Origin: Trichuris trichiura | Taxonomy: Eukaryota; Nematoda; Enoplea; Trichinellida; Trichuridae | DNA: 64,000 nt | Direction: 5' to 3' | NCBI GenBank assembly: GCA_037903355.1 | Contig: JBAJFE010000026.1 | Location: 6,262,001-6,326,000 of the forward strand | In this document: positions 1-12,500 of the stretch, in pieces | How positions within the stretch are numbered: position 1 is the first letter of the stretch | Layout of the letters: each line of letters begins with the position of its first letter | The notes under the pieces: generated by a model | Told to the model about the DNA's origin: nothing | Databases searched by the model: none | The model's input: the letters and a program-made list of their open reading frames with translations, nothing else | Translations under genes and position numbers: made by a program

Positions 1-3000
1 CGCCTGGCGTCAATTACTGTGCTATTTCTTTTCTTCTGTTATTATTTGTGCAGTAGTGGAAAGTAGTAGAAAGAGAAGAAGAAAACTTTGTGAAGCAATA
101 TTGTGCAAGGAAAAGAACTTATAAATGCACCTGCTTGAAAAGAAAACTCAAGGAGGCAACGTAGCTGGTAAAATTATTAATAGCTAAAACAAGCAGACAG
201 ATTCGCCTTGTCCATGTCATAGTTACGTTGGACGGTAGCTGTCAGTATGCCTGTAAAATCAAATGCATATACTAAGCATGGCATGATATATCTTTATTCC
301 CGGAATTTCCCGCTGTATTTAAAAAAAAGCAACGCTACAAACGGGGCCAGCCAAGTCCTGAGGGGCCTGATTCTCTTCTTAATAAAACTGCTTTTCATTA
401 GCAAAACAGTATATTCAGGATATGCACCAATACTTCGATTAAAGATAGTGTCTGATAACGGGGCGATTGATTTTCATTTCTGACCTAGCTCTTGTACCAT
501 GCTGATGACAGGAGTAGAGCGCTCCGAAAGCTATTAACATTATTCACTTTGATTTTTTGAAACAACTCGCTCTCGTCCATTCGTTGGGAGGGCGTTTGTT
601 TTGATTTTCTACAGACATACTTACAAAGAACAAAAAACAGCCGCGGAAAGATCAAAATGAAATACTTGCACTATCATCTTGAAAAATGTGACAATACTCC
701 AAGAGAAAACATGTTCCTGTGCGTGCTTAAAGGAAAGCGCTGAAAGAAAATTTTGGGCAATCATAATTGTTAATATTAAGAGACTTACGCATTCAAGTTA
801 TGCCAGCTATTTAATGCCAGCGTAAAGCTTTCTCACAGAAATATGCCTCTTCAATGAATGTCTGTGACGGGCACGTAATAATAAATATGAGTCACGCGGC
901 ACCTCTATCGCGGAACTATTGTTAATAGAAAGAAGTTGCTACGCTGTAATCGTGGGGATGAATTATTAATTTTCGGTCTATGCATTGCAGGCGGAATAAA
1001 TACATTCCAGGTGGTGACGGGCGCAGATTGATCGTCTGTGCAGGTATCTTATCATCTATCCATTAAGTTAGTTTTTCTCAAGCTTAAACCCTCTTCAGAG
1101 CTCTAAGTTCCCTAGCGATTCCTGGGTGGATTATTCCACCTACGACGGAAAAGTCAGCCCATTTCTCTTGCTTCGAAGTAGAGGAAAGGTGATTGTTCCT
1201 GGAGAGCACGTCAGTCCGCAAACAATGCTTGTTTGAATTTGAAAGCAAGAATGAGCAATGGCAAAGTATAAGAGCCAGTAGGCGCTACAATGAAGAAGGG
1301 AAAAGAAACGTGGTCTCAAGACACCTCTTGTGCTGTGCATTGCAGGCGATGCAATGCCTTCCGACTGCAGAAACATCCGTGAGCATCAAATGCATTAGTC
1401 CTGCAGCATAGTCTAGAGATCAGCGCAGTCATGTGCGTCCATTATTGGTGGAGACTGCTTGCACAGTCCGTGTGTACGATTCCACTACGGGCTCTGTTGC
1501 TTTTGTCACCATCTTCTTCTACTCAAGTTCATTTCGCCCCTCAAATTTTCCCTGAGTCCTTCCACCAGCCTCCTTTGACTAACCGGGTTACGGAAACGCT
1601 TGCTACTTAAATTCAGGCGCGGAACCTATAAGACGAAAGGTGCAGTTTTAAACGAATAATTACGCGAGAAACATTATGCAAAAAGTGTTCGCACATTAAG
1701 GCTAACAGCGTGTCAGCAATTGTTTAACATAGCCAGTTGTTGTTAGAAGTGCTTCTGTTGTCTTAGTTTTTGCTTAAACTCGGTTACGCTAGTTTAATAG
1801 CGGAATTTACGTATGCTGTTACAAAGGCACTACACTTAAAGGAGATGCATATAGTATCCACGGAACATGGCCCAGTTGAGAAGATTTAGTAAGATGAGGT
1901 TTTCACTTTTTCATTCTTTTCTCTCCCGCTCCTAAGTTCTTATCCCTCTGTACCACTACTAAGGGGGTTTCGTTGTTTTCATTCACTCTTTTTCTTCCCT
2001 CTCTTTCCCTTTTGATTCCAGAGTGCCCCTAACACTACAATTGTTTATTTGCTTGTAGATGAGCTTTCCATCGGTCCAGTACTCCTTAATCATCTTCTTT
2101 GATTTTCCTTCTTCTGTGTTCGTTAAGCTGTACTTTAATGTCACCTTTTGCGTTTTATATTTATTGATTTACCTTTCCTTAAAATCTCCAACTCAAAAAC
2201 TCCACTCCAAGTCACATCTGGTTCACATAGCATTGCGGAGACAATTAACAGTTTCCGGATTGCATTAGCACGTCTGTGGAAAAGAGGAATCTGCTATAAA
2301 ATCTTGAAACACAGCACAGTACCGCTTGTGTTCTTCAACCTTAATAATAGCTAACCGTTCTTATTCTTGCGGCGTGACAACAGGCTCCTGTGTTTCAAAG
2401 CTTTTGGCACTTTCAGTGCTAGACGTAATGTGTAATCGAGAGTACTACTTCTGCATGAAGCACTGTATGCGATAGCTAGTTCCTCTGAACGTTGAATATA
2501 CTTCCCAGCTTTCTAGCTATGAAAATGTTCCCTGCAACAGCGAATTGCTTATCGTCACCGAACCATTCATCCAAACCACAAAGCGATATTTGTTACTTAT
2601 GGGTGAAGAGATCACGATGAGCTCATAAATACGTTTATTAGGCATATGCTGCATCCATTCTTAAACTACTAGTGCTTTTCGTTGGAACATATCTAAGGTA
2701 TAAACCAGAGAAAGCTGCAGCATCAAGCGGCTGTTGATCTGTACCTCACTGCCACATGCAATTAAAGGAGTAGAAGGAAATCCCGCTGCAAACATTACTT
2801 TTGGATATGGAAACGAATTAAGTCTTTTCTTTACCGCTAGACTAGTATTTTTTCACTTAATGGAAGAAAGTTACTTTCGGTTTCAAGAGTACCATTATTT
2901 ACGAAGTTACGAGGCACCGACGGTGCAAACCTGCTAATTCTTCCGTTTTTTAATCCTCTTTTCGATACGTCAGGAAAACGTGGCATTCTGCCAAGCAAAC

Positions 3001-6000
3001 ATTTCCACTTCGTTTCGTCTTTTCCAACCACGCCTGGACAATGTCACCGCTTTCGAGAAACAAGAACAGAGGAATTATCCTTTTAACATTCAACTAGCCA
3101 TTGCTGTAGGAACTCATGCCTAAATGTCGAACTGAAATTAGCAACAGGGCTTCATTTCTACTGACGAAATGCTAATCGTGATGGGCGTGGGGGACGACCA
3201 AACGTTGCACTCTACAGAAGACATACTCATTCTGAAGGAAAGTAAATCTTGCGTCACGCGACATTCACTCTGCGAAAAACTATAAGCTGCGGCGTGGGCT
3301 GAGCAGGTATAACATGTGACCTTCAGTTATTTCCATTATAGTTACGATATACATAAAATATTCTACACGAAAATAGCTATCAAGTATATGAAGAATCGCT
3401 TTAGAATAAGGCTTGAGAACAGCAACCTTCCGAGTTCAAAATCAAGTGTTCCAGAGAGGCGGAAAATATTAACAATTATTCTAATATTGAATATTAACTA
3501 TCAATAGCTCAGCATCACGGCATGAGTCAATACTTCTTAAGCTCGATTCCCCATCTCTGATTTCAGTAGTACCCGTGAAAGTTATGTTCAACCAGATGAC
3601 ATCGCACTCCTCTGGATCATCTTGTGCGTCGAGGTGATGATCCCTAAGCCTTAGGTACTTCGGGTTAGCGATACCTTCAATCGTTCATGCTTCCATTCCA
3701 CTAACCATTTTCACTGTCGTCAGTCACAGCTGTCCAGTGTCCAAAGTTGGTAGTATCTACACATTGGAAATCACCAACATAAGTGAAGGCTGTCAACGTT
3801 CAGGGAGGATGTGAGGTTTTCAAATAGCTGCCGAGCATTATATTCTTCACCAAAAATCAACTTACGTTGTGATACTAACAAAATCCACGTTTCGTTCATT
3901 AAACTAAACTTAAGTGCACCGTTTCGCGAATAAGCGAGATAGGAAAATGTAAGATTCACTAATCAAACAAGCATGCAGTTTTGACAAGTTATTGAAGGTA
4001 CTTCTCAACGTCGAAGAACTTCCAAGCTGCAGCACACTTGCACATGTTGGACGATGTGGAGATTACGGATAAAAATATGAGATCCTATGCAGTAGCGGAC
4101 GGCGCTGTTGTTTTTACTCGAAGCGTATACCGCAGCTGGTTTCGGCTTGGTAAAATAAGCTCCTTTCTTCTTTATCCGTCAACGCTGTGAAGCTGAAATC
4201 AAAAGTTCGGCCAGCATAGTCATATGAAATGCCGTTTAATTTAAAAGAATCCAAAGCTAAGGCAGGGGCTAAGACAGTGAAGACTTTCGTCTTTCGCAAC
4301 GTACCAACCAAATATTTCATGCAGGTTACGGTTCGTCGCAGTAATGTCCGCCTAATGATGCAAAAAATTAACAAGAAGTTCAGAGCTTTTGGGACGTTCA
4401 GGTCCCGTCGTTGTTCCTTTCTTACAATAACAGCGGGATCCGGATAGCTCCGAAGTTCCCATTAGTTTTGACACGTCATTAAACGTGCATCACCGTGACT
4501 ACTTTTCATGAGAGTATACATGCCCATTACAAGAAATTGCGTCTTCAATCTCATACAACTTGATCAGAATAAAATTTAAATGTGCTACTGGCATTGCATT
4601 CAACTGTCGCGTCGCTTATACACCAACAAAGGATCATGAAAAGCCGACAGACATTAGAGAGCTCTCTATTAACATTCTGGAATATCAAACAGCTTTGACT
4701 GCATCTCATATCTAGAAATACCGCAAGTTTACATGAAATTATGGGGATGGAAAAGACTCGATATTTATGCCCATTTGCTCATTACGTTTTTTCTCTACAC
4801 AGACTGAATAGCAGATGTTTACCTGCGCTTAGCTTAGCGGATCAGTTGAGGGCATCTTTACCGACTAGATCGCGTCGGAATTCCATCAAGAAATGCACTA
4901 AACTTGACGCACCAGGCAGTAATTCATTAGAATGCTTCAGAAAAAATAACACTCGCATGGCGACCGCCCAACTGAAGCGACCAAGCTGCTCCACAGGAGG
5001 GCAGCAATTCTCTTCGGATACTTGTTATTCAGTAAGACAAATCTTCAATACAAGCAAGCATTCCATTTCGCTTAGGCGGAACATTGCATGCCAAGGTACA
5101 CATGCAAGGCAGCACAGGTGCCGCTATAGTCGCCAATCGACACGGGTAATTTGAGTCCGTCACTAGGAGTTGTCCACGGTTTAGAGTTTAACCTTTGGCT
5201 CCAAACCCCCGCGCGGCAATGACTTTTCCTGTGCACCCCGGCGGCGCCGCCGTCGCAGCATGCTAAATTGTTCAACTTTATCAAACGGTTGACTCAGTAA
5301 TTGACCGGACTGCGTCGAAATACGTGAATAGTTGTGAAAACGAGCGCAGAAACGTTTCGCTTAATGCTACACGAAATTTGGAACGCCTGTCTCCTTCCAA
5401 CATTCGGTTGCAGCCTTATTAGAGACAAGTGAAGGCGTATCTTTGCCTGATCTCTGCTGTTGTTGATACCTTAAAACAGTGAGATCAAAAATGAACGAGC
5501 AGGGATCTCTAGAGCGCACGCTAAGGTCGCAGAGCAGGGCCAGTTGCAGCAACGCGCATAGGATAACGACGAATCGCTCATAGTGGCTGTTAGAGATTAG
5601 GAAGTAGATAACGTAGTTGCGCCGAGTGTTTCAACTGGCTTCATCTGGTCAGGTCAGTACGTTTGTCGATAGCAGCTTGCTCTCACAACAGCAAGTGTAG
5701 GTTTAGCAGAATGCAATAGTAGCCGTTCGGGAGTGTCGACTATGTGATGTCATCTCATGGTCAGCTGAACGGCGATGTTAGCAAGCGAAAAGAGCCATTC
5801 AGGTTCAGCCTGCGGCTGTCGATAAGACGAGCAGTCTTAAGAAACAGCGACAGCAGGCCTGGTTAAGTCAATCAGTAGCTTAAGTACGCCATCCGTTGGT
5901 AAGGGCACCTACATGATAGAGCACTGCAGTGAGCGGCATGCACAAGGCGTCTGATACCTGAATGGCGCCACTGACTGACCAATCGTAAACATTGCGTTGG

Positions 6001-6364
6001 TGTTTAACAGTGATTACAACCTAACCGCCTTCTAGTAGCGGTGCTGGTGGTGCCGCCATTGAAGCGTCTATCTGTGATTGGCAGATTGTCTGACCAATAT
6101 GGGTGGGATGGAGTGCACCCGACGTTCGGAAGCATTACGCCTGTTATCGTACAGGCGCGGTTGGGAGGAGACACGTTCAACGTCTTCGTGTGCTGGTTGT
6201 AGTTTTGCGCTGAAATGGCGCAGTGCGCAACCGTAACCAGTTTTGTGAACTAGCTCATCCGACTTCGTTTTATAGCCAAGACTGACGACCGCATCTCTTC
6301 AGCTGCTACGCTAGGACGGCACCAGTGCTGCGGCAGCCGCTTTGTAGACAGTGGAAGAAGAAAA
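1..6364. other. 5' flank, no convincing gene
   Basis: About 6.4 kb upstream of the LRP2 signal-peptide exon. ORFs here are short (up to 137 codons at 4741-5154) and have no recognisable domain, so I do not call them. A copy of a dispersed repeat lies at about 1200-1700, and there is a pyrimidine-rich tract at about 1905-2022. A short GC-rich patch is at about 5205-5265. The LRP2 promoter should lie just upstream of 6365, but no specific element is identifiable. Confidence 0.5.
1200..1700 (+). repeat. dispersed repeat, copy 1
   Basis: Shares ordered blocks with about 57110-57580: TGCTTGTTTGA (1226 versus 57132), TTGTGCTGTGCA (1328 versus 57231) and GCAGAAAC (1367 versus 57286), with similar spacing and similar intervening sequence. 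It is diverged. The class is unknown and the ends are approximate. Confidence 0.5.
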
Positions 6365-6518
6365 GTGCTTTGCATATCGTTCGTCATGATCGTCAGATGT
6401 GGGCCATTAAGAGCTCTTACGGGCATTCCGTTTTCTCCCCTCCTCCTCCTCATGGCTACCATCGCCTTCGTCCCTTGGCCCGTTGCCAACGCGATGCGAA
6501 CGTTCAACTTACCGCAAA
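6365..6518 (+). CDS. lrp-1: LRP2 exon 1: putative signal peptide
   Basis: The ORF from ATG 6365 (a second ATG at 6386 is also possible) has an Arg-containing N-region, then the hydrophobic stretch [19 protein letters not shown], which ends in an AxA-type signal peptidase site. It stops at a good donor, GTAAGT at 6519, in phase 1. The first LA exon has an acceptor (CCAG, ending at 8186) that restores frame, reading ...LPQ-T-VGKC. This is the only signal-peptide-like exon I found upstream of the first LA repeat, and it carries the phase the next exon needs. The intron is 1.7 kb. An unseen extra 5' exon or a different start cannot be excluded. Confidence 0.55.
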
Positions 6519-9500
6519 GTAAGTGTTACGCCCCATCCGTTCTCGCCGCTTCAATGCATAGCTCAGACGATGTCATTATGCCGCACGTTGAAAACATCTT
6601 TCATTATTGCTGCCTAAACTTAGGGTTTCCTTATCGTCCAAATCGCTTGAGCAGAAATACTATTTGTAGCTTTTATTAGCAGCCGTTTAAAAACAAGTCT
6701 AACTTGTTCGATGAGTGCGGGCCGAGTAAATGGTTTAGCGGAAGTTGGTTACAGTGCGCGAGCGTTCACTTAAGCCACCAAGTTGTATCAGCTCCAGTAG
6801 GTCTCATTCCGTGGACACGAACTTTGAACAGCCGACAAGGCGGCGTCAAACACGGTCCGCTTGCCGCAGACAACGTTGCTTGTCAGCTTTTATTATCAGC
6901 AGTTTTTCTGATTGTTGCTAGGCACACTGGATTATTCACCAACGGAATTGCGCTGTCCACCTCCTTCCTATCTGATATCGGTGGGCATACTCTATTTGTA
7001 TGCCTATGCTTGCTTTCGCCTATTGCACACTGGCGCAATGGTTTCTTAGGCGCTTAAAAATGGGCTACCCCTCTCCTTTCTTCAAAACTTTCAGTTTCTT
7101 ATTATTTGGAGTTGCCTCGTCGCCATAATCGCCGTCACTCGTCATCCCTTTCTTGCTTACCACTAGTTGCAGTTGCCCTGAGCTTGATTCATTCCTTTCT
7201 TCGGTCAACGAACATTGCATCCGACCTTTTGCCCATTCCATTGTTCTCTTCGGATGCCCGCTTATAGTCTTAACGGCGCGTGCTCTATTTAGGCCGGTCA
7301 ATCAATTGGACGGTCAGGTCGTGGACGTCATTGTGTTTGTCGCGAAAAAGGAGACCTTGCTAGAATAGGGCCTTCGTGACGCATCAGCCTTGTGCGTAGG
7401 ACCGTTTAATTGTGTAGTCATTGTACAAGCAAGCCTTCCCCCTATGCGTATCTCATGCTGAACGGTTAACTAAGGCTAATAGGCTACTGCGCAACACTGC
7501 ATTGCATTGCATTCCGTCGTGTCCACGTGCGGCTACTTAAAGCCATGCTAACCTCTTATGGTTTCCAGTTGCGAATGATAGCACGTTCTGTTGTTAGAAC
7601 TTCATGGCAATAAATGTTCATGTTGCTTCTTACCTGACAGTAGTTGTTCGATGGGGAAGCCTGCAGGGGAATTGACTTTGCGATGCCTTTTTGCAAGGTC
7701 CAGCCATCGTCTGTAGAGGGAGCACAGGGAACGCCTAAAATGAAAATGTCGGGGCTGAGTGCTACTGCGACGAACTACGCTACCCACTTTTTTGTTGTTA
7801 ACGTGATCATGCGGCAAATGGTATTAAATGTTACAGCTCCCTTCCTACTACAATTTGCTCTTATTAATCCTCACTTTGCGAATGAAGAGTTGCAGAAGTC
7901 GTTGTTAAAAGTAGTCGTTTGCTCCGAGAATAGCGGATGAGGTTTCAACTTCGTTGAGTAATTAGGAGTTTCTCTGGAGGGCTTTTAAAAGGTGGTTACG
8001 ATATTTACAATTTGACCTGCAGTAACGCTGTCATATGACTAGCTTATGCGAACACTTGGTTACTTCGGCGGCCGAGTGATTTAGCGGTTGTTCTTTTTAT
8101 TTCCGCGTGGTTTCTCGCGTCAAAGTTTTTTTTCTAACTTTTAGTTCACGAACGGACGCTGCCGTTGATCCGTCGCTTCAGGCCAGCTGTTGGCAAGTGC
8201 AACCCGGAGACCGAGTTTCACTGCCCGTCTGATAACCGTTGTATCCCAAAAGGATGGCGTTGCGACGGTGGCAAGGATTGCAGTCAGGGCGAAGACGAAC
8301 AGGGATGCGGTGAGTGATTTGTCTTCTCTTTTTTCCTTCTCTCCCGACCTTGACCCTAAGCTGATTGTAAGCGCTATTCACTACGTTATCCCTACGTAAA
8401 GGTCTCATCTAGTCGTCCCCCACTGTTGCAACAATCTTTGGCAGCACAGCTTGATGGCCACTACTGATTCATGAAACAGATCTCGAATTTGGGTGTTACA
8501 AATAGATCTCCTTTTTCTGGGCCGTCCAAAACATCTGTTGTCCGACCAGAAGGTTCATTTGACGCTGTTTATGCATGCCGCCGCATGTTATTTTTGATGG
8601 CGGGTGTGCATTGCTGCTTCGGCTCATACCGGCTCATTGCTTTTTAGCTGTTGAATTATTTCATCAACTGTCGCTTCGATTCTCGAGTAACGAACGTCGC
8701 TAATGGTTTTTCAGTTAGACCTGCACCAAACTAGACATTAGGACAAGTGAAACCGAGTGACCATTTTTCATACCGTTAGGCGATGTTTTCCGAGTGCGTG
8801 ACTTCCAAGGAACGATCCATAATTATTTTTAGTAGTACTCCGTCAGTTTGAATGGAAAAAATAATGCCGTGCAATGTGGCGGAGAGTAAATGCATTCCGT
8901 CAGCGTAGTTTTCTTGTTCTTGCCTGACTTTCGATGGCGTGAACAAATTGTTTTGTGAATTCAAAGTGCAGAGATAATGGACGCCTCGTTTCTCAATGCT
9001 AATTTTCCTCTTGCCGTTCCATTCCGTTCCACGCAACTTTTCTTGAATGGAGAGTAAAAGAGCTTGCAGGTGGAATTCCTACAGGTTCTCAATGCATTGC
9101 TCGCTGAAACAAATGTCCTTCTACTAATCATTCGCAGTGATGATGGATGGTAGCCCTTTCAAAGCGCAGGTATGCCAAATGGGAGTTTCATTTTTTGGAC
9201 AGACTTCTGAGATGCTTGAAGATGGGGCGGTTAATATACCGAATGGCCATAGTAAGATACGCACATTCTTAAGTTTTCTTATTTAAAGCGGACAAAAATT
9301 TTTGTAAGCCTCCTCTTCGGAAGTTGGGCATCTTTCATTCTTGTCATTCTGACAAGCCAATTGGATATGTATGTGATTGCGAAGCATCGTGTGGCAGGTA
9401 GCCCACGCGCGGGCGACCCTATCTTGCGTTTCATCGATGTTCTGAGTTGTACGTCAAACGTTGGATAAATATGGAATGCAGCGTTGCCTCCAAGTTGTCT

Positions 9501-12500
9501 TGATAGATGAAACAGTGGCAATGAAACGTAGAAATTATTTTTAGCGTCACTCACGTAGAAGTTGGCAGTTATCAAGATAATCAACAAACCGGTGTTGAAT
9601 GGAAAATGCCGGCCTGAAGACAAGGTGAGCTGGTCAGGAAAACACCTGTCCGTCGCTGAATCTGCGACCTGCAGTAAGGAATACCCCTCCGGGTTATGGA
9701 TGGCTTGCAAAACGAAAGTCAACTTTCTTACTTCAAGTAATGGTTACTACCATTCCCGCACGGTGAAGCAGTGGGCGCAGTTAATTCTCCTGACTACTCG
9801 AGTGAATTTCTTTTAACCTTCCTGTTTGGGCATTCCGCGTTTCTTATGGTAACGCCAAGCTCGCCATACTAGTGTAATTTGGAAAGCTGTCCGTTGGACT
9901 AGTTCATGTCGCCCGGGTTGACATGTTGCAGTTGAAGTTAGCATTGCAAATTTTCAACCTACGTTCGTATTCTGGAATTTTGCATGTTGATGCCAGTTTC
10001 TCCTTCGGTAAAGATAGGACCGCGAGATTGCTTCAATTTAATCGATCCGGTTGTCATGAATTATTAGCAGATTGTCTTTGCGACATTTTTTTGCGATATA
10101 AGGGTTTCATGGACTGTGAAATTCCTTTTGTACATTATGATTGCGTGTAATGTGTTGCTGATACAAAGACTCTGCATTGAGAATGTAGCTTTTCCCTGCA
10201 ACTGTATGAAAGTTCGTAATCGGATACAGACGAATAACTCATCGTGATTGTAATTTTTTATTAGACTTTCTGGAGCCTTCGGGACTAGACGCATCCTGTC
10301 GTCAGCGCTCTGCAGTATCGCCTACACAGCACTCGTGACTGGGCACTTCTAGCCGAGAAAGCTCCGCAGACTTAAATAAAAGATTAGAATTATCACAAGT
10401 TGTTCATCCGGTTGTGGGAAAGGTTTATGAAAACTATTTATGTGGACAGATAGTACGCGTATAACGCGAGAGTTGGTTCCTGGAAAACCCCAGAATACCG
10501 CGGAGTAAAGGATATGCGTTAAATTATAGGAAACATGATTTGGCGCAGCGTTTGGAAGATTGCTTACTAAACGACATTGGCGAAAAGCCGGAAACGAGCA
10601 GCGTTAAGAAGGGAATTATACTGTACCTGCGCTATTTATTCAACCATTACACACGCGAGGGCATGAGCTCTCTCGAGCAGGATCTAAATAACATATTCTT
10701 TCTTTTTATGGCGATGATATACTAACGCGGTAACTTTAACTGTGGTACGCTTTATCGTCGAGAGGTTTCAGTGCAGCTTTCAGGAGCGATGTAGTCCAGT
10801 CTGCAGCTTGCATGAAAGGGACCCTCCCGGTTATAAAGTGAATGACCTCGTACCTAGAAAAGAATGGAGATGCATTGGACTCACTTTTTCTTATCTTAGT
10901 ATTTTTATTTACGGGCGAACTGACGCCCTGTTAGACGTACAAGACAGCGTTTCATCGTTTCCATGATGTGTCTTCATCGCAGTACGATAGAATATTTGAG
11001 CTTCCGTTTTGCACGTGCTCTTTTCTCGTACAGCAGAAGAATACGTGACTGCAAGCTGGGTCGGATACCTGTTGTAGTTCTCCTGCTGCTTTCTGTATTA
11101 CGATCATTGCTTTCCGGGCGTTGTAACCGTTGCTTTATGTAGCGCGTCTGAAAGCCCAGCAGTGGTCAGCTGTTTCATAGGAGCTTCCTGACTTTTGTCA
11201 TCACCTTATTCCTCGTTTCCTTCTGCTTCCGTCTACAACAGAAGGTTCTTGCGGGTCGATGGTCAACTCTTCCTGTTGGAAATTTAAAACTTCTTCAACT
11301 CCGTCATATTGCTGGTCTTCAGAAATTAACTTGTCTGTCAGCTGAACGGAGCCTTCAGTAATTTCTCGTACTTGAATAGAAAGCTGAAAGTCTTTAAAAT
11401 CGCGGATCAGATCTGTGATAAAGTTTTGCCAAACAGAATGCAAGCATTGTTTCGATTCGTCATTCCGAGCTTGTAAAATGTTATTAAAGGCGATTCTCAC
11501 GTTATTGCTTAGGTTATAATAGCTTTTGATAGGGATCATAAATGTTTTTGTTACGGTGGAATCACTGCTTCACTTGTGCGTCAATAATTAACGGGAGTAA
11601 GATCAAAACGCAGCTGGCGTTCTCTCTTGTCACGTGGTAAAGGCAGGGAGACTTAAGCCACCTTACAGGCACATCTGGGCTCCTTACTTAAATAGTATGT
11701 TTCCTTGTGTGTTGCTCAGTTTGGAAACATTAAGTATGCTTAGCTCTTGTGCGTAGTTTTCCGTTCAGTTGGTTGACAATAATGCATCCAGTGATGTTGC
11801 GTTCACTTAATTTTCGAAAGGTTGCATTGTGATACCATTGGAGAAGAGGGTCAGGCCCTGCTCTTTCTACCGATTTAACCTAGCTATCCTCACTTGTTGT
11901 TCTTTCCTTTGCAAAGGTTTCGCTTCGTTTTGTTTTGGAAGGCGATAAGTAAAGTAACTGAACACTGGAAGACAAGTCAACATTTTAACCAGGAGCTCAG
12001 TTCTTTAAGTAGCAGATTGGCTTTTCCCTTAAACGCAAAGTGTGCGCATCTTAGGAAATGGCTTTAAGCTTGAATAGTAGGCTTATCCGATGTTTATCTT
12101 TCACTGGTAGTTTGTCCCTATTGAAAGTGGCATGCCGTGTATGCGCAGTTTAATTCTCCGTTGGTTCCAAGTTGCGAACGATTGACCAGATATATTTACT
12201 TCATTTTTGCTTTCTTCTTTTTCTTGGCGTTTTAAACAAGTTTACCAAATCAACAAAGAACCGGTTCGCTTTTAAATGATTCAATAGCAACTTCTCTTAT
12301 TATGCCGCCGCGGTTGACCTTGCCAAAAAAACTGCATGGCAAATTTTCTTTCTGGTCCAGTCTTCTCCGTGCTGATGGCAATGTCTGTTTGATTGCAAAA
12401 GTTTTCGACGTCACTATTGCGCTCCCCTTTGCCATCTTTTGTTCGGGAATGCTGTTTGGATACTTATCATCCTATGACGTGCAAGTGCTGATTCGATTGT

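Noticed and set aside
4741..5154. Plus-strand ORF of 137 codons upstream of LRP2
   Set aside because: Ser/Arg/Lys-rich chance-like composition, no domain, and no splice context linking it to LRP2.
9279..9722. Minus-strand ORF of 147 codons in LRP2 intron 2
   Set aside because: No recognisable domain, and its composition looks like chance. Kept out of the features.
10745..10835. Cysteine-containing open stretch ([13 protein letters not shown]) as a missing LA repeat
   Set aside because: Only the first cysteines fit loosely; there is no CDG..DC.DGSDE end and no suitable splice sites.
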